A stretch of DNA of 64,000 nucleotides from Sphagnum compactum (lineage: Eukaryota; Bryophyta; Sphagnopsida; Sphagnales), in assembly GCA_965153455.1 (NCBI GenBank), contig OZ234503.1, positions 14,141,118-14,205,117 of the forward strand, given 5' to 3'. The notes under the pieces are model-generated. The model ran no database searches. It was not told the origin of the DNA and saw only the letters and a program-made list of their open reading frames with translations. Position 1 is the stretch's first letter. Every line of letters starts with the position of its first letter. Both the position numbers and the translations under genes were made by a program. This document shows, piece after piece, positions 28,813 through 42,443 of this stretch.

Positions 28813-31800
28813 TTTAACTTTTATCTTTTTTATTTTTTTATTTTTATGTGTTTTCTGTTTTTATTATTATTTTGTATAACATATATTCCTTTTTAAAATG
28901 TCGAAAATTTACAAAATGGAGTTTTTCTTTTCGGAAAATCAAGATTTGTTTTGAATATTCAAGAATTTAGTATTTTTTCAGCCGGGAACATGTGCCAAAG
29001 ATGCCAAGGTTTGAAGGTAGTATATACTATATACTTGCCTCATTGCGGCCAGGAATCAATTTTGGACGGACCCAATACGAGGAGGACCGTATTGTTCAAA
29101 AGTTGATACTTGACCACCATACTAGTGTGCAACATATGTATGGATTTTACATGTTTTTCAGGTGGCCACCAATTCCGTCATTTCCTTTTGAACCGATCAA
29201 GTTATGCCGGCCTCACGGGGGTGCTTTACTTTGCCACCTAAGTGCCGACCACATGGTCTTAGAGGGAACAACAAACATTGCCTCTCTCGGAGGAGTACCA
29301 CATTCTTTCTACCTCTTATTATTTCCTCACTCACGGGAGGCGCCAAAATGTGTCCGCGTAAACCGTAAGACGAACTTGGTTCACGGGTGTGCCTAGGTGG
29401 GAAAAACTAAAGTCCTTGTCCGGCGGTGGTCTCGTGCCACCCGCCCGGGCTTGTTTGTAGTGCCACCCATTGAAGCAAAGTGGGTTACAAGATTGTAACC
29501 GGTCGGTCGGCTTGGCTCTTCCAACCGGTTTGCTCGGGGAAAGTCCTTTCGGGGGATTGAAACATATGGAACTTTTACTCTAGTGTGTTTGGAACGGTTG
29601 GTATAAGGAAAAAGGAAGATGATTCACGAGTTGCTTTTGTCGTCCGTCCCTCAACCAAGCGAAAATCGAAGTGCATCGCATCATCAAAGTAAGAAAATCT
29701 TCAGCTTTCATTTCAATGCAACGTGCTTGAAGGCTTCGAGGGATGCTTCGTATCACAAAAAGTATTTTGGATCATAATTCGGATGGATATGCTCCCTTCC
29801 CTCATGTTCATTGTTGAGTTATGCAAAGGCACAATAGATGAATGGATTACGTGGTGCCCCCCCCCCCCTCAATGAGCACCGACCTTTGCACCATCCATTG
29901 GAAAGTTAGTTGTGGATGAACCTTGGCAACCTATAAAGTAATCCTCTTATTTCTACCTCACACAACCTACTACCTACCTATGTAAATGAGTAAATATGAT
30001 TGAAGCGAGCTTGCGAATGTAAGTGGTTATTAAGTACGGAAGGCACTTTACGACTCAATCGACCACCAAATGGATGAGGGTCCAAGGTTCACGGTCCAAT
30101 GAAATAGAGCAATCCGACCTAAGATAGATGATTCACAAGAATTAGGACCATAGATAGACCCCATCTAAAGTGGGCTTAAGTAGGTAAATAACATGTGAAT
30201 GGTTCGTAACTAGATAATTAACCACCGTGGTTAGTTCACTTTGGCAATGGATATGCCTTCTTCTAGTTCTAGTGTTCAAGGTTGAGGTGTGCAAGATGCG
30301 AATGTCGTCCCATTGGTCAATTCACATAGTATCATGTGCATAGAAACACGTGCAAGAGTGGACAAAAAAAAATGATTTAAAATAAAAAAGTTCATTGTGA
30401 GAATCCATATCTAATACATTTGTTCAATAAAAATTGGTTTTAAAATAAAAAGCCTTTAAATGATATGTTAAAATTAACATCTCTTTTCAAATCCAAGTTA
30501 AATTGATCTCATTCTCAACCTTTTAAAAAACATTTTCACTAAATTTTGGTTTTCAAAAACATCAATTTAAGTATCCAAATGGACTTTGCAAAATCTTCCC
30601 ATTTTAATGGAATAGTTTCATACATACGAAATTTTGTAACTTGATTTTTTGAACTTTAGTGTTATTATCAATTTTGATTAGTTAATGAAAAAAGATCAAG
30701 TTATAAATAAGGTTATCAATGGTTATTAATAACTTACTACCTAGTTTTTGATAATTGATTAATAACCTACCTGGCCAAGTATAATAAAAAAAGAACCTTA
30801 ACTAACAATTATTGAAATTTAAAAATATGATAACCTACGTAGATGTTGAAATTTTTCATGTAAATAAGTTATTAATATTTAAACCCTAAAAATAATAACC
30901 TACCTAAATGTTTCATCCATGTAGGTTATCAAGTAGATTAAACTTAAAACCTTTTCATTGTAAATTGCAATACCCTTTCTTGGTTTACCCCAAAAAAAAC
31001 CTCAAAATGAATAAATCTTGAAACCTACCTTAACTTGCCCATGTCAACCTAGTTATCAAGAAAGTAATTTGATAATTGACTCTTATGCATAACATGTGGT
31101 TATAAATTAAAAACTATTACTTATGGACCACGATGTGCATGACTTGCTTCAATTGTAAAATTGTCCTTTGATTGAGTATTAATTGTTTTGGTGTAATCAT
31201 TTCAAAGTTGGAAATACTTGAATTTAAGTTTTATTTCTTTGAGTCCTATTATTTTAATATTTTTCATATTATATTTGAGTTTTTTATGAAATAATAATAC
31301 TTGTGTAACTTAAAGAAAACTATCACCCATAAGATCCATAACAATTTGTTACAATGTGTTTTTACCAATATCACCTTAAGAAGAATGAATGAGATCGAGG
31401 AATGTTGAGCTTTAGAAATATCTCCACAACAACCTACAAAAGGCATATGAATGGTATTGTGGCAAGCTCAATCATGGATTCCATGAAAACCAAAACCTTA
31501 CCCTATTACCATCATTTCTTGGTAAATCACACAATTGGTACCACGAAATCATTTCCATCCCTCACATTGTAGCACATGATGTTGGGCTTAACAATTCTAC
31601 TATGGGCAAGCAATCATGTGTGTGGGAAGAATCACCATCTTCATGCATGATCCTTGTTGTTTTTCTTGTCACCATGGCAACACAAGATGCAAAAGTTAGA
31701 AAAGTGAAGAAGGGGAAAATTTTGTGGTAAAGGAAAATAAATAGCTTTGTAGGAACAAGTTTCATGTATCCGAAGATCCAATTATTGGAAATAAGCGAAA

Positions 31801-33204
31801 AAATAAAACGTTTTAGGAGCAACATAGCTTTGCATTACAGAAACAATTTTGGCTTGCTAGTTTTGGAAAGTGCCTAACTAAGAGCTAGAGAGACACAAAA
31901 TGTGACTCAATAAAACATGATGTCTCCAAACATGAAAGTGGTGTTTGTAATGAGGATGTTATTTGAAAAGCTTTGGAATTGTACAAGGCCATTGAACACC
32001 CTAAAAATGCATACTTCATGTTTATTCATTGTTGGTTGTTCTTCAAAGATAGGTGTACCTTGGTGGGCATAAACAAAATAAAATTTAGAAAATTACATGC
32101 CCATGAAGAGGCTTAGAATTCCGGATAAAGAAAGTTAGAAAAATACATGCCCATGACGAGGTAGGCTAAACCTTTACTTGCAATAAATGTAATCAATGCT
32201 AGTGATTTATTTTTTTTAAATGAAAAATTGCTAAAGGTGTAATCGTGGCTCCAAGCTTGAAGTGCTCTTAGTGTTGTTGTGTATCAAAAGAAGACCAAAA
32301 AGCCACAAAAATGAAAGAACATGCAATTAAACAACAAACAAAAACCACTCTCAACATGACAATTATCACATTGAAAAATGCATCCATTTTGGACAACGAA
32401 GTGCATTAACACTTTTTACAATTCATGATGATCGAGGGCCAAACGCAAATGTGCATGATATTTGCAATTTTGAGATTGAGAAAAACTAGTGAGATTGAAA
32501 CATTGCCTTTTAGCCTTAACTTGTATTACGCTCATCACACCTATCTATGCATCAACTTTTTCTGTAAGCATGCCAATTCCCTTTATAAATGTGTTGACCC
32601 TTTTTGCATCAATGTCAATTTCACCAAATTCGTTGCCAAATGAAATAATAGAGGAGTAAGGTACTTGTGATTTTTGGTGAGCTTGAAATATTTGCATTTT
32701 TTATCTCTTATAGAAGCATTACAATATATATATAAAATGATTAGCTCAAAATGTGTTATCTTCGCAAAAAAGAACAATGGGTTGTGAGTTTTTCTGATTT
32801 TTTTGTGAGCTTTTGCAATGGCCAAAACCTATGGTGCTTGTGATTTTTTGTGAGAATTAGCCATGGCTAGAAGAAGAACAAAAGAAAAGTCTATAGGTGA
32901 TGATTCATGGGAGCTGATTATGGCCATAATTGAAGCATGCTTGTGAGCTTTCATTAGCTTTGGTGATGGCTATAAGAAAAGAAAAAAAGTTTGCATGTGT
33001 TTTTGTTGTGAATTTTGGCTATGGCTAGAATAAGAGGTTGCTTGTGAGTTTTCTAAGCTTTGATGATGGCTAGAAGAAGAGAAGAAGAGGTTGCAAGTGA
33101 TTTGTCATGACCTTCAGCCATAACAAAGAATGTGTGAAGGCTAGCTAGAAGAAGAGAAGAGGAGGCTGCAAGTGATTATTCATGACCTTTAGTCATGGCA
33201 AAGA
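28813..33204. other. AT-rich repeat DNA without recognised genes
   Basis: A 134-codon frame at 28,992-29,396 and GC-richer text at 29,200-29,580 do not match any family I know. A C run lies near 29,861. At 32,820-33,210 the words GATGGCTAGAAGAAGAG and TTGCAAGTGATT recur in an imperfect ~100-bp series. Most of the rest is AT-rich and stop-rich. Confidence 0.4.
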
Positions 33205-34165
33205 ATGTTAGGTAGTGGTTTCAACTTTCAACCAATCTCTTATAACTACCATTCTTCACCATTGTATTAGTGCGCACTAACATTTTTTAAATGTCACAAA
33301 GTTGAGATCACACATATTTCATTATTTCAATGAATCCGTCAAATTTTGCAACAGTATGGATCTTCATTAACATGAAACAACTTGTAACAACTACCAAGTT
33401 TCACAATCAAAGGCTTGATTAAACTCAATTCACCATACAACATATTTTGACCTTAATCATTAAAGTGATTTTCAAGCCACATGTTCTATACGCTTGGAGG
33501 ACAAAATTATCAATTTCTCATTCTTGGAGAAGTGAATGTTGTAAGCTATTGACCATAATCATTCCACCTCAAATTTACACTCTAAAATAAGGACATTTCA
33601 CAACAAAAAAAATCATCTATTTGAATTTGAAGGTTGGAAGCACCAACACTTAATCCAATTTTTTTCATCGTGATATAAAGGGGGGATGTTAAACACACCT
33701 CTATGGACTTTGTAGGTTTCGATGCATGGTTCTACATAGGGTTCAATTTGTGGACTTCAATGTCAACACTTGTCTTGTCAAATTTAAACAAAAACAATTG
33801 TCCTCTATGTATTGACACTCCTTGCTATCTTTGAACTTGCAATTCAAGAGAAGGGCCACATTACTATTAGTAGTCTAGTTTCATTCGCTTACATGTAACA
33901 ATGTTCAAATTTATTTTAGCTAAATTTTACACTAACATTAGTCAAACTTTGTAGCACCATGCAAATCACATCATAGACACTCACAAACTTCATAGGGAGT
34001 TTATAACATCCTACGATACAATGGTAAAGGTGGTCGTTAAAAAGGGAAGGATTGTTTTTGCTATGCCACTATTGTCATATGTTGCATCAAGTGATTTCAC
34101 CACACCATAGTTTGATTCACCTCCTCATCAACTTTGGCATTACCTTCATTGAAAAGGTTTGGAAG
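33205..34165 (+). repeat. ~1-kb dispersed repeat, uninterrupted copy
   Basis: Matches 36,905-38,435 in direct orientation, beginning GTGGTTTCAACTTTCAA and including ATGAAACAACTTGTAACAAC, CACCATACAACATATTTTGA and GAAGTGAATGTTG. This copy has the empty site (ATTAACATGAAAC) where the other copy carries a 590-bp insertion. No coding capacity seen. Confidence 0.75.
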
Positions 34166-35630
34166 CTCCATTATCTACCTTTCCTTAAATCATTTTTACT
34201 TGCATGATGTTTGTGTGGGTGTTGTGGTATATTATGCAAGATTTTATATTGTGATTGCTTCTTGCAAATGATTTTTAGGTCATTCTAGACATAGAGATGT
34301 CTTTGCTTGATTGTGTAAACCAATCTTCAATTTGATTGTTGAACTAATGTTATTGCCAAAGTGAACTAGCATTGACAAGTGCACCACTTAGGATGGACGG
34401 TTTGTGGATGGGAAACATGTTTCCAAGGTATTCTTGTCCAATAGGTAACCATGGTAATTAATTATGTACTAAGTATCCACATGTATCTACCTAGCAAGTA
34501 CCCACCGAGTGCCTTACCTGCCTATTGATAAATGCTAAGTAGTTAGGGAATGTAAGTGCTTACTATGTAGGTAGGTAACTAGATAAAGGTACATTCACAC
34601 TTGGTGTTAGGGACTCTAGTGTTGAGTCCCCTAACTAGTCATTTAGGACTTACGCGTACTAAACATTCACAAACATTTTATGTTAAGTTAACGTTCACTT
34701 TAACATTAATTCTATAGCCCATTTAACATTGGGTGCCACCTAGAATGCCACCTAGATTTTCATTTAACACTGACTTCACATCAAGTGCGAATGCGATTTG
34801 TGGCTACCAGGTAGGTAGACAATAGGTACATGTGAATGGGTTAGTAGTTCGTACATAGCTAATCGCAATTGTGGTTAGCTATGGGGAATTGGGACATGAA
34901 ATACAAACAAAATAGTGTTTCGATGCGCACACACCTTCTTGCATCATGCAATGTACTCTGGTGAGTGCTGGCTCACTCTGACCCTCAAGATGCTCCCCAT
35001 TCTACGCTCCTGGGTGGGTCACACAGCGTATGTACCTTGGCGTAGTACTTCTTGTTCTACTCTTCCAAATGACGTACCTTATGATGTACCTTATAATGAC
35101 GGAATCAGTTTTGGGGTCCAATTTCAACACTTTTTTTCAAGCTTTTTCCTTCGCTATCACAGATGACAATTATGCTGGCTCCACTTTAGGAGCGAGATCC
35201 ATATCTGAAATTTTTGTGAATGGATGGACGACTGAGAATACGCTTGAAATGTGGAATCGGAACATGGGTTACGCGATGGAACGATCCTGGAACAACTTGT
35301 GCAAGAACTCGCCCTTCCAGGCTTGTCGCATTCCTGGATGGAACAAGCCCTACCTACGGCGCCCGTTCCATAGCACATTATCTCACAATGGATCACATAA
35401 CAACTATATGGCTTGTGAAAGGAAGCACATCATGACACTAGTAGTGTTTACCTTTGTTGTTGGCAACATTGAAAATTCCAATGATATCTATCCATCCCCT
35501 TCTTTGAATCTCAAATTTTGGGATCATATGATAATGAGATGTGTACTATGTAGTTTCAACTTTTAAAACTCTACAAACTTTTACACACATTTGTAATGAG
35601 TACCCTTTCACCCCCATATCCCCTCTTTCA
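34166..35630. other. Intergenic DNA with one long unassigned frame
   Basis: The ATG frame 35,030-35,566 (178 codons) is the longest unexplained one in the gene-poor block, and this stretch is GC-richer than its surroundings. The product resembles nothing I know and has no clear domain. Short repeated words such as GACGTACCTTATGATGTACC suggest repeat origin. It ends about 65 bases before the primer-site-like repeat start at 35,631, so it may lie in a decayed LTR. Confidence 0.25.
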
Positions 35631-35860
35631 GTGGTATCAGCAAAGTAAAAGCGTTTTATTCAATCTCAGTATGAAATGCTGCAAAATTTTGCTGAAACTC
35701 AGCATTTAATGCACGAGGTTCGAGACTAATCATGGTAGTTGTACAGTTAGGAGCAGTGAAAATATGTGTAGCAGTAGTAGTGGAGGCGCTCAGGAAAAGG
35801 GTCAAGACAGGACGAAACTCAGTTTACCACCAAAATTGATGGTTTTCTGAGTTTCATCAC
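35631..35860 (+). repeat. Retroelement-like fragment, first copy
   Basis: Starts GTGGTATCAGCAAAG, close to the tRNA-iMet primer-binding site TGGTATCAGAGC of plant LTR elements, and is preceded by CTTTCA. Downstream text (TATGAAATGCTG, CTGAAACTCAGCA, CAGTTTACCACCAA, TTGATGGTTTT) matches the reverse complement of 42,215-42,443. No protein domain can be read. Confidence 0.5.
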
Positions 35861-36330
35861 AATCATCACTAATTATCGTACGATACACTCTGAATAATTT
35901 CACTACTCGTGTGACAATATCATAATAAGATCAATATTAAAAGGCATTACAAAATTCAATATATAGTTATGAAAATAAATAATGAATTAAATGAAATAAT
36001 GAAATGAAAGTAGGTAGGTAGTCTATAAATAATAATATAATAAGATAGGTAGTTAAGTAAATATTTAACCGATTAAATAGATAGGTACTAAGTATTACCT
36101 ACTAACTACCATAGACACATCTTTTACCTACTTACATACATACATATCAACATGGATACCTACCTACCTGCTAATTAATTGAGAACCATGTATTATCTAC
36201 TTACATATGGAATTAAGTTTCCATTATGAACGTAAATTACTATATTATGATAATTCGATGTTCAAAATTCAAATTTAACACACTATGTTTATATTTATGC
36301 AATTACAAAATTTGTCATCATGTGAAGCGA

Positions 36331-36384
36331 TGGTTGGATGGTCAAAGACTTGTCGTATGGTAAGGGAATTGAAGGTTCAAATCT
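36331..36384 (+). mobile_element. Possible tRNA-derived SINE head
   Basis: GGTTCAAATCT at 36374-36384 fits the Pol III B box. TGGTTGGATGG at 36331-36341, about 43 bases upstream, is an imperfect A box. No full tRNA cloverleaf forms and no second copy was found, so this is only suggestive. Confidence 0.25.
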
Positions 36385-36540
36385 CATTCTTGGACATCCT
36401 ATGAATGTCACTAAAGTTAGGACATTGACATGGCAAGGAAAAAAATATACTTGTGATAAGGGTTGGTGTAGATCTGATTACCTATTGACAACCTTGCTTG
36501 GATTTTTTTAATGTTTTTTCTTTGGCTTCTAGTTGCATTA

Positions 36541-36904
36541 GAATCAACAAAAATTCACCGTTGCAATTTTATAAAATAACAATAATATTAAAAATCCAAA
36601 CACTATAATGAACCATTGAAAATTTTTAATTTAAAAAATTATCATTATATAATTATTTTAATTCTAAATACATATTGCCATCTAAACTAACATGTTGGTC
36701 AAAACAAACATGACAAATTTCATTCAAAATTAACATAATTGAAATCAATCACATGAGGATGATTAACTTATTTGACAACTACCTATCATAATTGAGTGGT
36801 CTTTTTTTATTAAGTCCAAATATGTCCAATGTCCTTTTAACTAAATTTTCAATTTAAAAAAAAACAAAAAATACATGATTTGTTGTAATGTATTAGCCCC
36901 CAAA
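36541..36904 (-). repeat. Dispersed ~370-bp repeat, second copy (inverted)
   Basis: The reverse complement matches 25,010-25,385. It directly adjoins the 1-kb repeat at 36,905, so the two may be parts of one larger element. Confidence 0.65.
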
Positions 36905-38435
36905 ATGGAGGTGGTGGTTTCAACTTTCAATTAATCTCTTATAACTATCATTATTCACCATTGTTGTATTTGTTTGCCATTGAGCGTTTTTAAAATGTCA
37001 CAATATAGAGGTCACAAATATTTAATTATTTCAAAAAATCTTTCAAAATTTGCAACACTTTGGATCTCCATTAATATGGGGCATGAAAGCATATTCCAAT
37101 AAGCACAATTGTTTTTTTTGAAGTTGCAATCATATTTTTACACATAAATGCAAGAAAGTAGAGTCAAATTGTTTTCAATGATTGCTACACCATCATGGTG
37201 CTAAATATTGGGTTTGTAATATGTTATATACAAAGTTTGAAAAAAGTACTAAAAGTAGGTCAAAAGTCTTTTTGAAATTGATTGGTAGAATTGTGTTCAA
37301 AAATATTTTTACATTAAAAGATTGATATATTATTACTTTTACATTAAAAGTTGAAATTTCATAAGTAACTTTGAGTGGAATTAATCAAAAAAGTAAATAA
37401 ATTGAATATTTCATTTACTTATTTTTTGTTTTTTGTTTAAACAACTTGCAAAATAATCAAACTTCACTTGCATTTTTGAAAAAGTTACTTAAATATATTT
37501 TAAACATGTGATTTTTCAATATCATTGATAAATTCAAAGAACATGTTTATATCGATCATTGAAATAAATAATATTTCTAAATTTAATACGTTCGAGCTTA
37601 GTTTATGGCTATTTTACATCTTTCTTGGTGAGGATCACGAAATATATACTTGATAATGCTTTCACCCCATGAAACAACTTGTAACAACTACCACATTTCA
37701 CAATCAAAAGTTTCATTAAACTCAATCCACCATACAACATATTTTGATCTTAAATCATTGAAATCACTTTTAAACCACAAGTTATATACACTTGGAAAAC
37801 AACATTAACAACTTGTCATTCTTGGGGAAGTGAATGTTGCAAACTATTGGCCGTAAATATTCCACTTCTAACTTACATTTTAAAATAAGGGACATTTCAC
37901 AACAAAAAAAACATTTATATGAATTTGAAGGTTTGGGGCACCAACATTTAATCAAATTAGTTTTCATCATGATATAAAGGGGTTAAACACCCCTCTATGA
38001 ACTTTGCCAATGTTAGCATGGTTCTACACATTGTTCACTTCATGGTCAACATGTGTCTTATCAAGTTTTTTGACAAAAATGTTCTATATGTACTACCAAT
38101 CCATATTGTCTTGAACTTGCAACCTCTCAAGAGAAAGGCCACATTACTACTATTAGTCTAATTTCATTCACTTGCATGTATGTTCAATTTGATTTTAGTT
38201 CAACTCTACACTTACATTAGTCAAATTCTATAACACCATGTAGGTTGCATCAGAGACATTCACAAAGTTCATAGTGTGTTTATAACATCTTGCAATATAA
38301 TGGTGGAGGTGGTTGTTAAAAAGGCAAGGATTGTTTTTGCTATGCCACTATTGTCAAATGTTACATCAAATGATTTGGCCAAGCCACACTTTGATTCACG
38401 TCTTCATCAACTTTGGTGTTAACCTTGTTGAAAAG
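36905..38435 (+). repeat. ~1-kb dispersed repeat, interrupted copy
   Basis: Two matching parts, 36,905-37,078 and 37,669-38,435, correspond to 33,205-34,165. They are separated by a 590-bp insertion with its own terminal inverted repeats. Both copies are AT-rich and non-coding. Confidence 0.75.
37079..37668. mobile_element. Nested 590-bp element with inverted ends and 3-bp target repeat
   Basis: The left end reads GGGCATGAAAGCAT and the right end, complemented, reads GGGGTGAAAGCAT. ATG flanks both sides (37,076-37,078 and 37,669-37,671). The other copy of the host repeat has a single ATG at the matching place, which shows the insertion directly. Short G-rich ends with a 3-bp target duplication fit a PIF/Harbinger-type MITE, although that family usually targets TAA/TTA. 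Non-coding. Confidence 0.75.
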
Positions 38436-41400
38436 TTTTTGAGATTCAGTTTTGGGTAGTTTTTAAACAAAAATCGTACCTGCCCGATCTTGGGATTGGA
38501 TCTGAAACTGATATTTGGTGGGTATGAAACAAGTATATATTGGAAATGAAACTGGTGTGACCTAAAGATGGTTTAGGATGAAAGTGATGGGATGGATGGA
38601 ACAGCGTCAAAAGTTGCCCCAACTTTGGGCTGGTTACTTTGTGGAGTGAACTTCATTAATCAAAGAATACACTGGGGAGAATGTATCTTCTTCAAAACAC
38701 TCTAGCACCTTAGTATCTTTTACACATGTTTGTCAAATAATTAACAAATTTCAAGATTTCCATTTTGAAAAAAAAATGTTCTTGAAAATTTAGTGTTTCC
38801 CTTCACAACTTTTTGTTATTTGAAAAAAATATTTTTCCAAAATTTTAGCATTTCTGAAAATAATATAATGAATGTCGAAGTTGCCAAGGTAGTAGGGTAG
38901 TTAGGCTTGTTTGTCGTGTTTTATGTTTTCCAAGTGTTTTCTAGTGATGGTGGGAGTTGCATTGAAACCATTATGGGCACATGGTTTGCTATTAGTTGTT
39001 GATGTGTGGTGTCAAGTTGTGTTCTTATCCTTTGTGTTCTTTTCTCCTTAACGATGGATGGAGGCTTGACTATGGATGGTGAGGACCACATTTTCCAAGT
39101 GCGTGGTTGATGATGAAGGTAGTGGAGGATTCAAGAAGACAACCTTCCCGATGATGAACATTCAAAAATTGAAAGAAAAGTTAAGTGTTCATTGTGACTA
39201 TAGTGGAGAACTAGTTTTTGTGTAATGTGCATGAACTACAATTAAGGGACTTGTTTATGAGGCAATTTAGTAATTGCAGGTCCAGATTTAATGAAGTTGT
39301 TTTAAACTCTTCCACCATGTCATTGGTACTAAAAAAGGTTTGAACTATTGTTGTGCATGTAAATGTCAATAGCCATGTGTGAAAGGGAAAGAATATGTCT
39401 AAACTAAATACTCTTATCCTAGTAACAGATCGTTACTACTGATAAATTATTTATTATTTTTTAGTTTATTTTGAAGATGAAACCATTTAATTAATTAGCC
39501 CATGGAAATGAGTGATTGATAGTTGTTTATCAATCAACTAGGAAAGATTTTTGTAAGGATTAAAATAAGGGGGTCAATTTTCAAGGGTGGAATATGAACT
39601 TTGTGTGGTTCATGGGAAAAATAAATTATAATATGGATTCTTATCATTCTTGTACAAAGAGTTCTTGTAAGAATGAAGAAGAGAGATCTTGTATGAGGCG
39701 AGAAAGAAAAATGAAAAGTGTGTGTGAAGGTTGTGTGAGTTATTATGTCTAGTCTTTTTCTTTTTTTCCGCCTTATTTCTCTTCTAGAATGATAACAATT
39801 TATTATAGTTTGATGTAAAATATTATAGTTATTATATTAGTTTATTCTATCTCTTTGTGTTATATTTAGAACTTGTTTTCTTGAATGTTATAGCTTGTTG
39901 CAAGGTAGCTATTACATAAAGGTAGGAATAGTTTGTAAGTTGTTTGGGGGAAGACAACATTTCAACAAAGGTAAAACAACAAGGTTTGGAAGGTATGGGT
40001 CTGCTAACTTTCAAAGGTACAAAAACTTGGGTTGAAAGATAGTTACTTTCTTACCTTTGCATGGACGATTGGAAATTCAAAATTGTTTCTGGTTTTGCTT
40101 TATTTTCTTGAATTTGTTTGGAAAGCAAAGTTGCCTTCCCCATGGGAATCCTTGAAGATTGCCCTTTCCATTGTCATTTTGCAAAATTTTATTTGACTGC
40201 CCTTATTCAAGTCCTATTTATTAGGTTGTTGAATTCGCAATCTTACACCATATATATAGTGTGTAAATCCAATGTAACTATAAATGACTTATGCTTACAC
40301 ATCCAAATCTTTTACAATTACAAATATTGTCATGTATAATTTTTTACATTCACACCTATATTGTTGTCATGTATATAGTTTTTTACATTCATTTACACAA
40401 GGGCAATGTAAATATTTGTTAAATATATTTAGATGGCCAAGTGTAAATGCAAATGTATATACCTTTAATGACTATGCTTACTTGTGAATCTATTTTCATA
40501 GTTGTGGGTGCATCCCAAAACTCAAATTAATTTTTTTGTAATGGGTCACTTTGATTAGCCCTTCACAAAGACATTAAAAAATTATAATGTTAAAGGAGTT
40601 TATACTTTCAAAACATGAGCATTTTCTACCAATATGGAATTATGATAATGTTATTTTAAGGAATATCCTGAATGCACATTTGCCCCACCTTCTTGCATGA
40701 ATTTTATTCCTAATTTTATTCATCACCATTTTTGGCTTAAGCTTTTATAAGAGCTTAAGTACTTATTGTGATTTCATTAATTCTAGTGCATCACAAAGCA
40801 CAAATGTTTTGATGATTTTAAAAAGATAAAAATTATAGTGGACCATTTAGTTGGCCCATCACCAAATTCATTATGAAATCCTCCCCCTCCCCAAGTACAT
40901 TTATACTGTTTTACACAATTGCATAATAACATATAATCTTTTAAAATTTACACTTACATCATTTACATGGTCAAATAAAACCATATAAATGTATTTTTTT
41001 TTACATTTACACTATTTTATATAACATAAAATAAATGTACACAATTTGATATTTACATGTCTCACATTGTTGCTGCAGTTCCACTTACATGGACATAGAC
41101 GAATATTAGACACTCATTAAGAGTGTAAATAAATTTCATTATGAGATTTACATTTACATGAAGTGTAAATCCTATGCCATTTCCACACACAACATTGGTC
41201 TAGACATACTCCTAAATAAAATTGTGTGATAATGTGAGAGGCCGATGACAAGCTACATGACAAGCTACATTATTTTTTGTGATGTGAAATTTGATGAAAT
41301 CATCTTGACAAATATATCAAAATCAACCTACATATGTAACCTAGAAAGGAAACAAGCTCTTTTCAAAACACATGGCACAAATGCAATACAACTCAAGCCA

Positions 41401-42214
41401 TGCATATGGCAACAATTATCCAAACATAACATACTCTCTCAGGATTTAGGGTTGAGGGACACTTTGCAAATATTTGAAGAAGGATCATTTTGCGTCCGCC
41501 ATTTGTGCACATTGAAGTAAGTGCCAAGGGATTGAAAATATCATTTATTTATTTTTCTCAGCTTTTCCTTTTGAGAATTACTTAAAACCGAGCCTTAGTG
41601 GGAGGTATGGTATTGGGTGGATCTGTTGTAAAGAATACAAAAGTGACATGCAGCTGGTGAAGAATCATGTCCAAGAAGCAGCAACCATTTTAGGCCCACT
41701 TTAGATTGGGAGTCCAGGGTACAAATTCGTAGTACGAACTAATTTGGATTCATTTGAAGCAAATCGAATCCTTGAGTTGGACCCTAGCTTGCATCTTGGT
41801 GCTTCAAATCATAAGCTCTCCTTTTTAGCTCTTTTTTTTTCTTTGGTTTGAACCAATTGATTTTCACTCCAAAATGGTGCCTTGTAGATTTAGCCTCAAT
41901 TCACCACTTTTTGGGTCTTAGACCCTCATCTAAAGGTCGCATGGGTTATGACTCTCATCCAATAGAGAGGATTGCTCTATTTCCTTGGACGCTAGACCTT
42001 GGATCCTCATCTAAAGTGGTCCTTATTAGTTCTACTTTTCTTATTACATGGACATACATGTTACTTTGAAAAGAGCAGTTATGAACAAAGTCTGGTCTAT
42101 TAAAGTTGTCTGTAAAGTAATGAAAACACAGAACCAGAACCCTGCTGAGTTTGGTCATACACAGGGTGAGATTTTTACAAAACCCGCAAAAAAGTGTGTC
42201 AGCATTCAATGTTG
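38436..42214. other. AT-rich intergenic DNA, no gene seen
   Basis: Stop-rich. Between 40,160 and 41,170 words such as TTTACATT and TGTAAAT recur densely on both strands. A 91-codon frame at 41,245-41,520 has no recognisable features. Confidence 0.4.
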
Positions 42215-42443
42215 GGAGAGGCGGGGTTAAACCCACAAAACCATCAATTGTTGGTGGTAAACTGAGTTTCATCCTGTCTTTCCTTTTTCCTGAGAGAGAG
42301 CCTCCACTGCTGCTACATATATTTTCACGGCTCCTACCTGTAAAAAAAACTACTATAATTTCTCGTATCTTGTGCATTAGTTTGCTGAGTTTCAGCATTT
42401 CATAGGGAGATTTAATAAAATTTCCTTACTTTGCGGATACCAA
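42215..42443 (-). repeat. Retroelement-like fragment, second copy
   Basis: On the minus strand it begins TTGGTATCCGCAAAGTAAG at 42,443 and continues TATGAAATGCTG, CTGAAACTCAGCA, CAGTTTACCACCAA. It is homologous to 35,631-35,860, and similarity starts at the primer-site-like word in both. Confidence 0.55.

Noticed and set aside
35710-35725. GAGGTTCGAGACT as a tRNA T-arm
   Set aside because: No acceptor stem or D arm can be paired, and the second copy of the repeat does not conserve the word.
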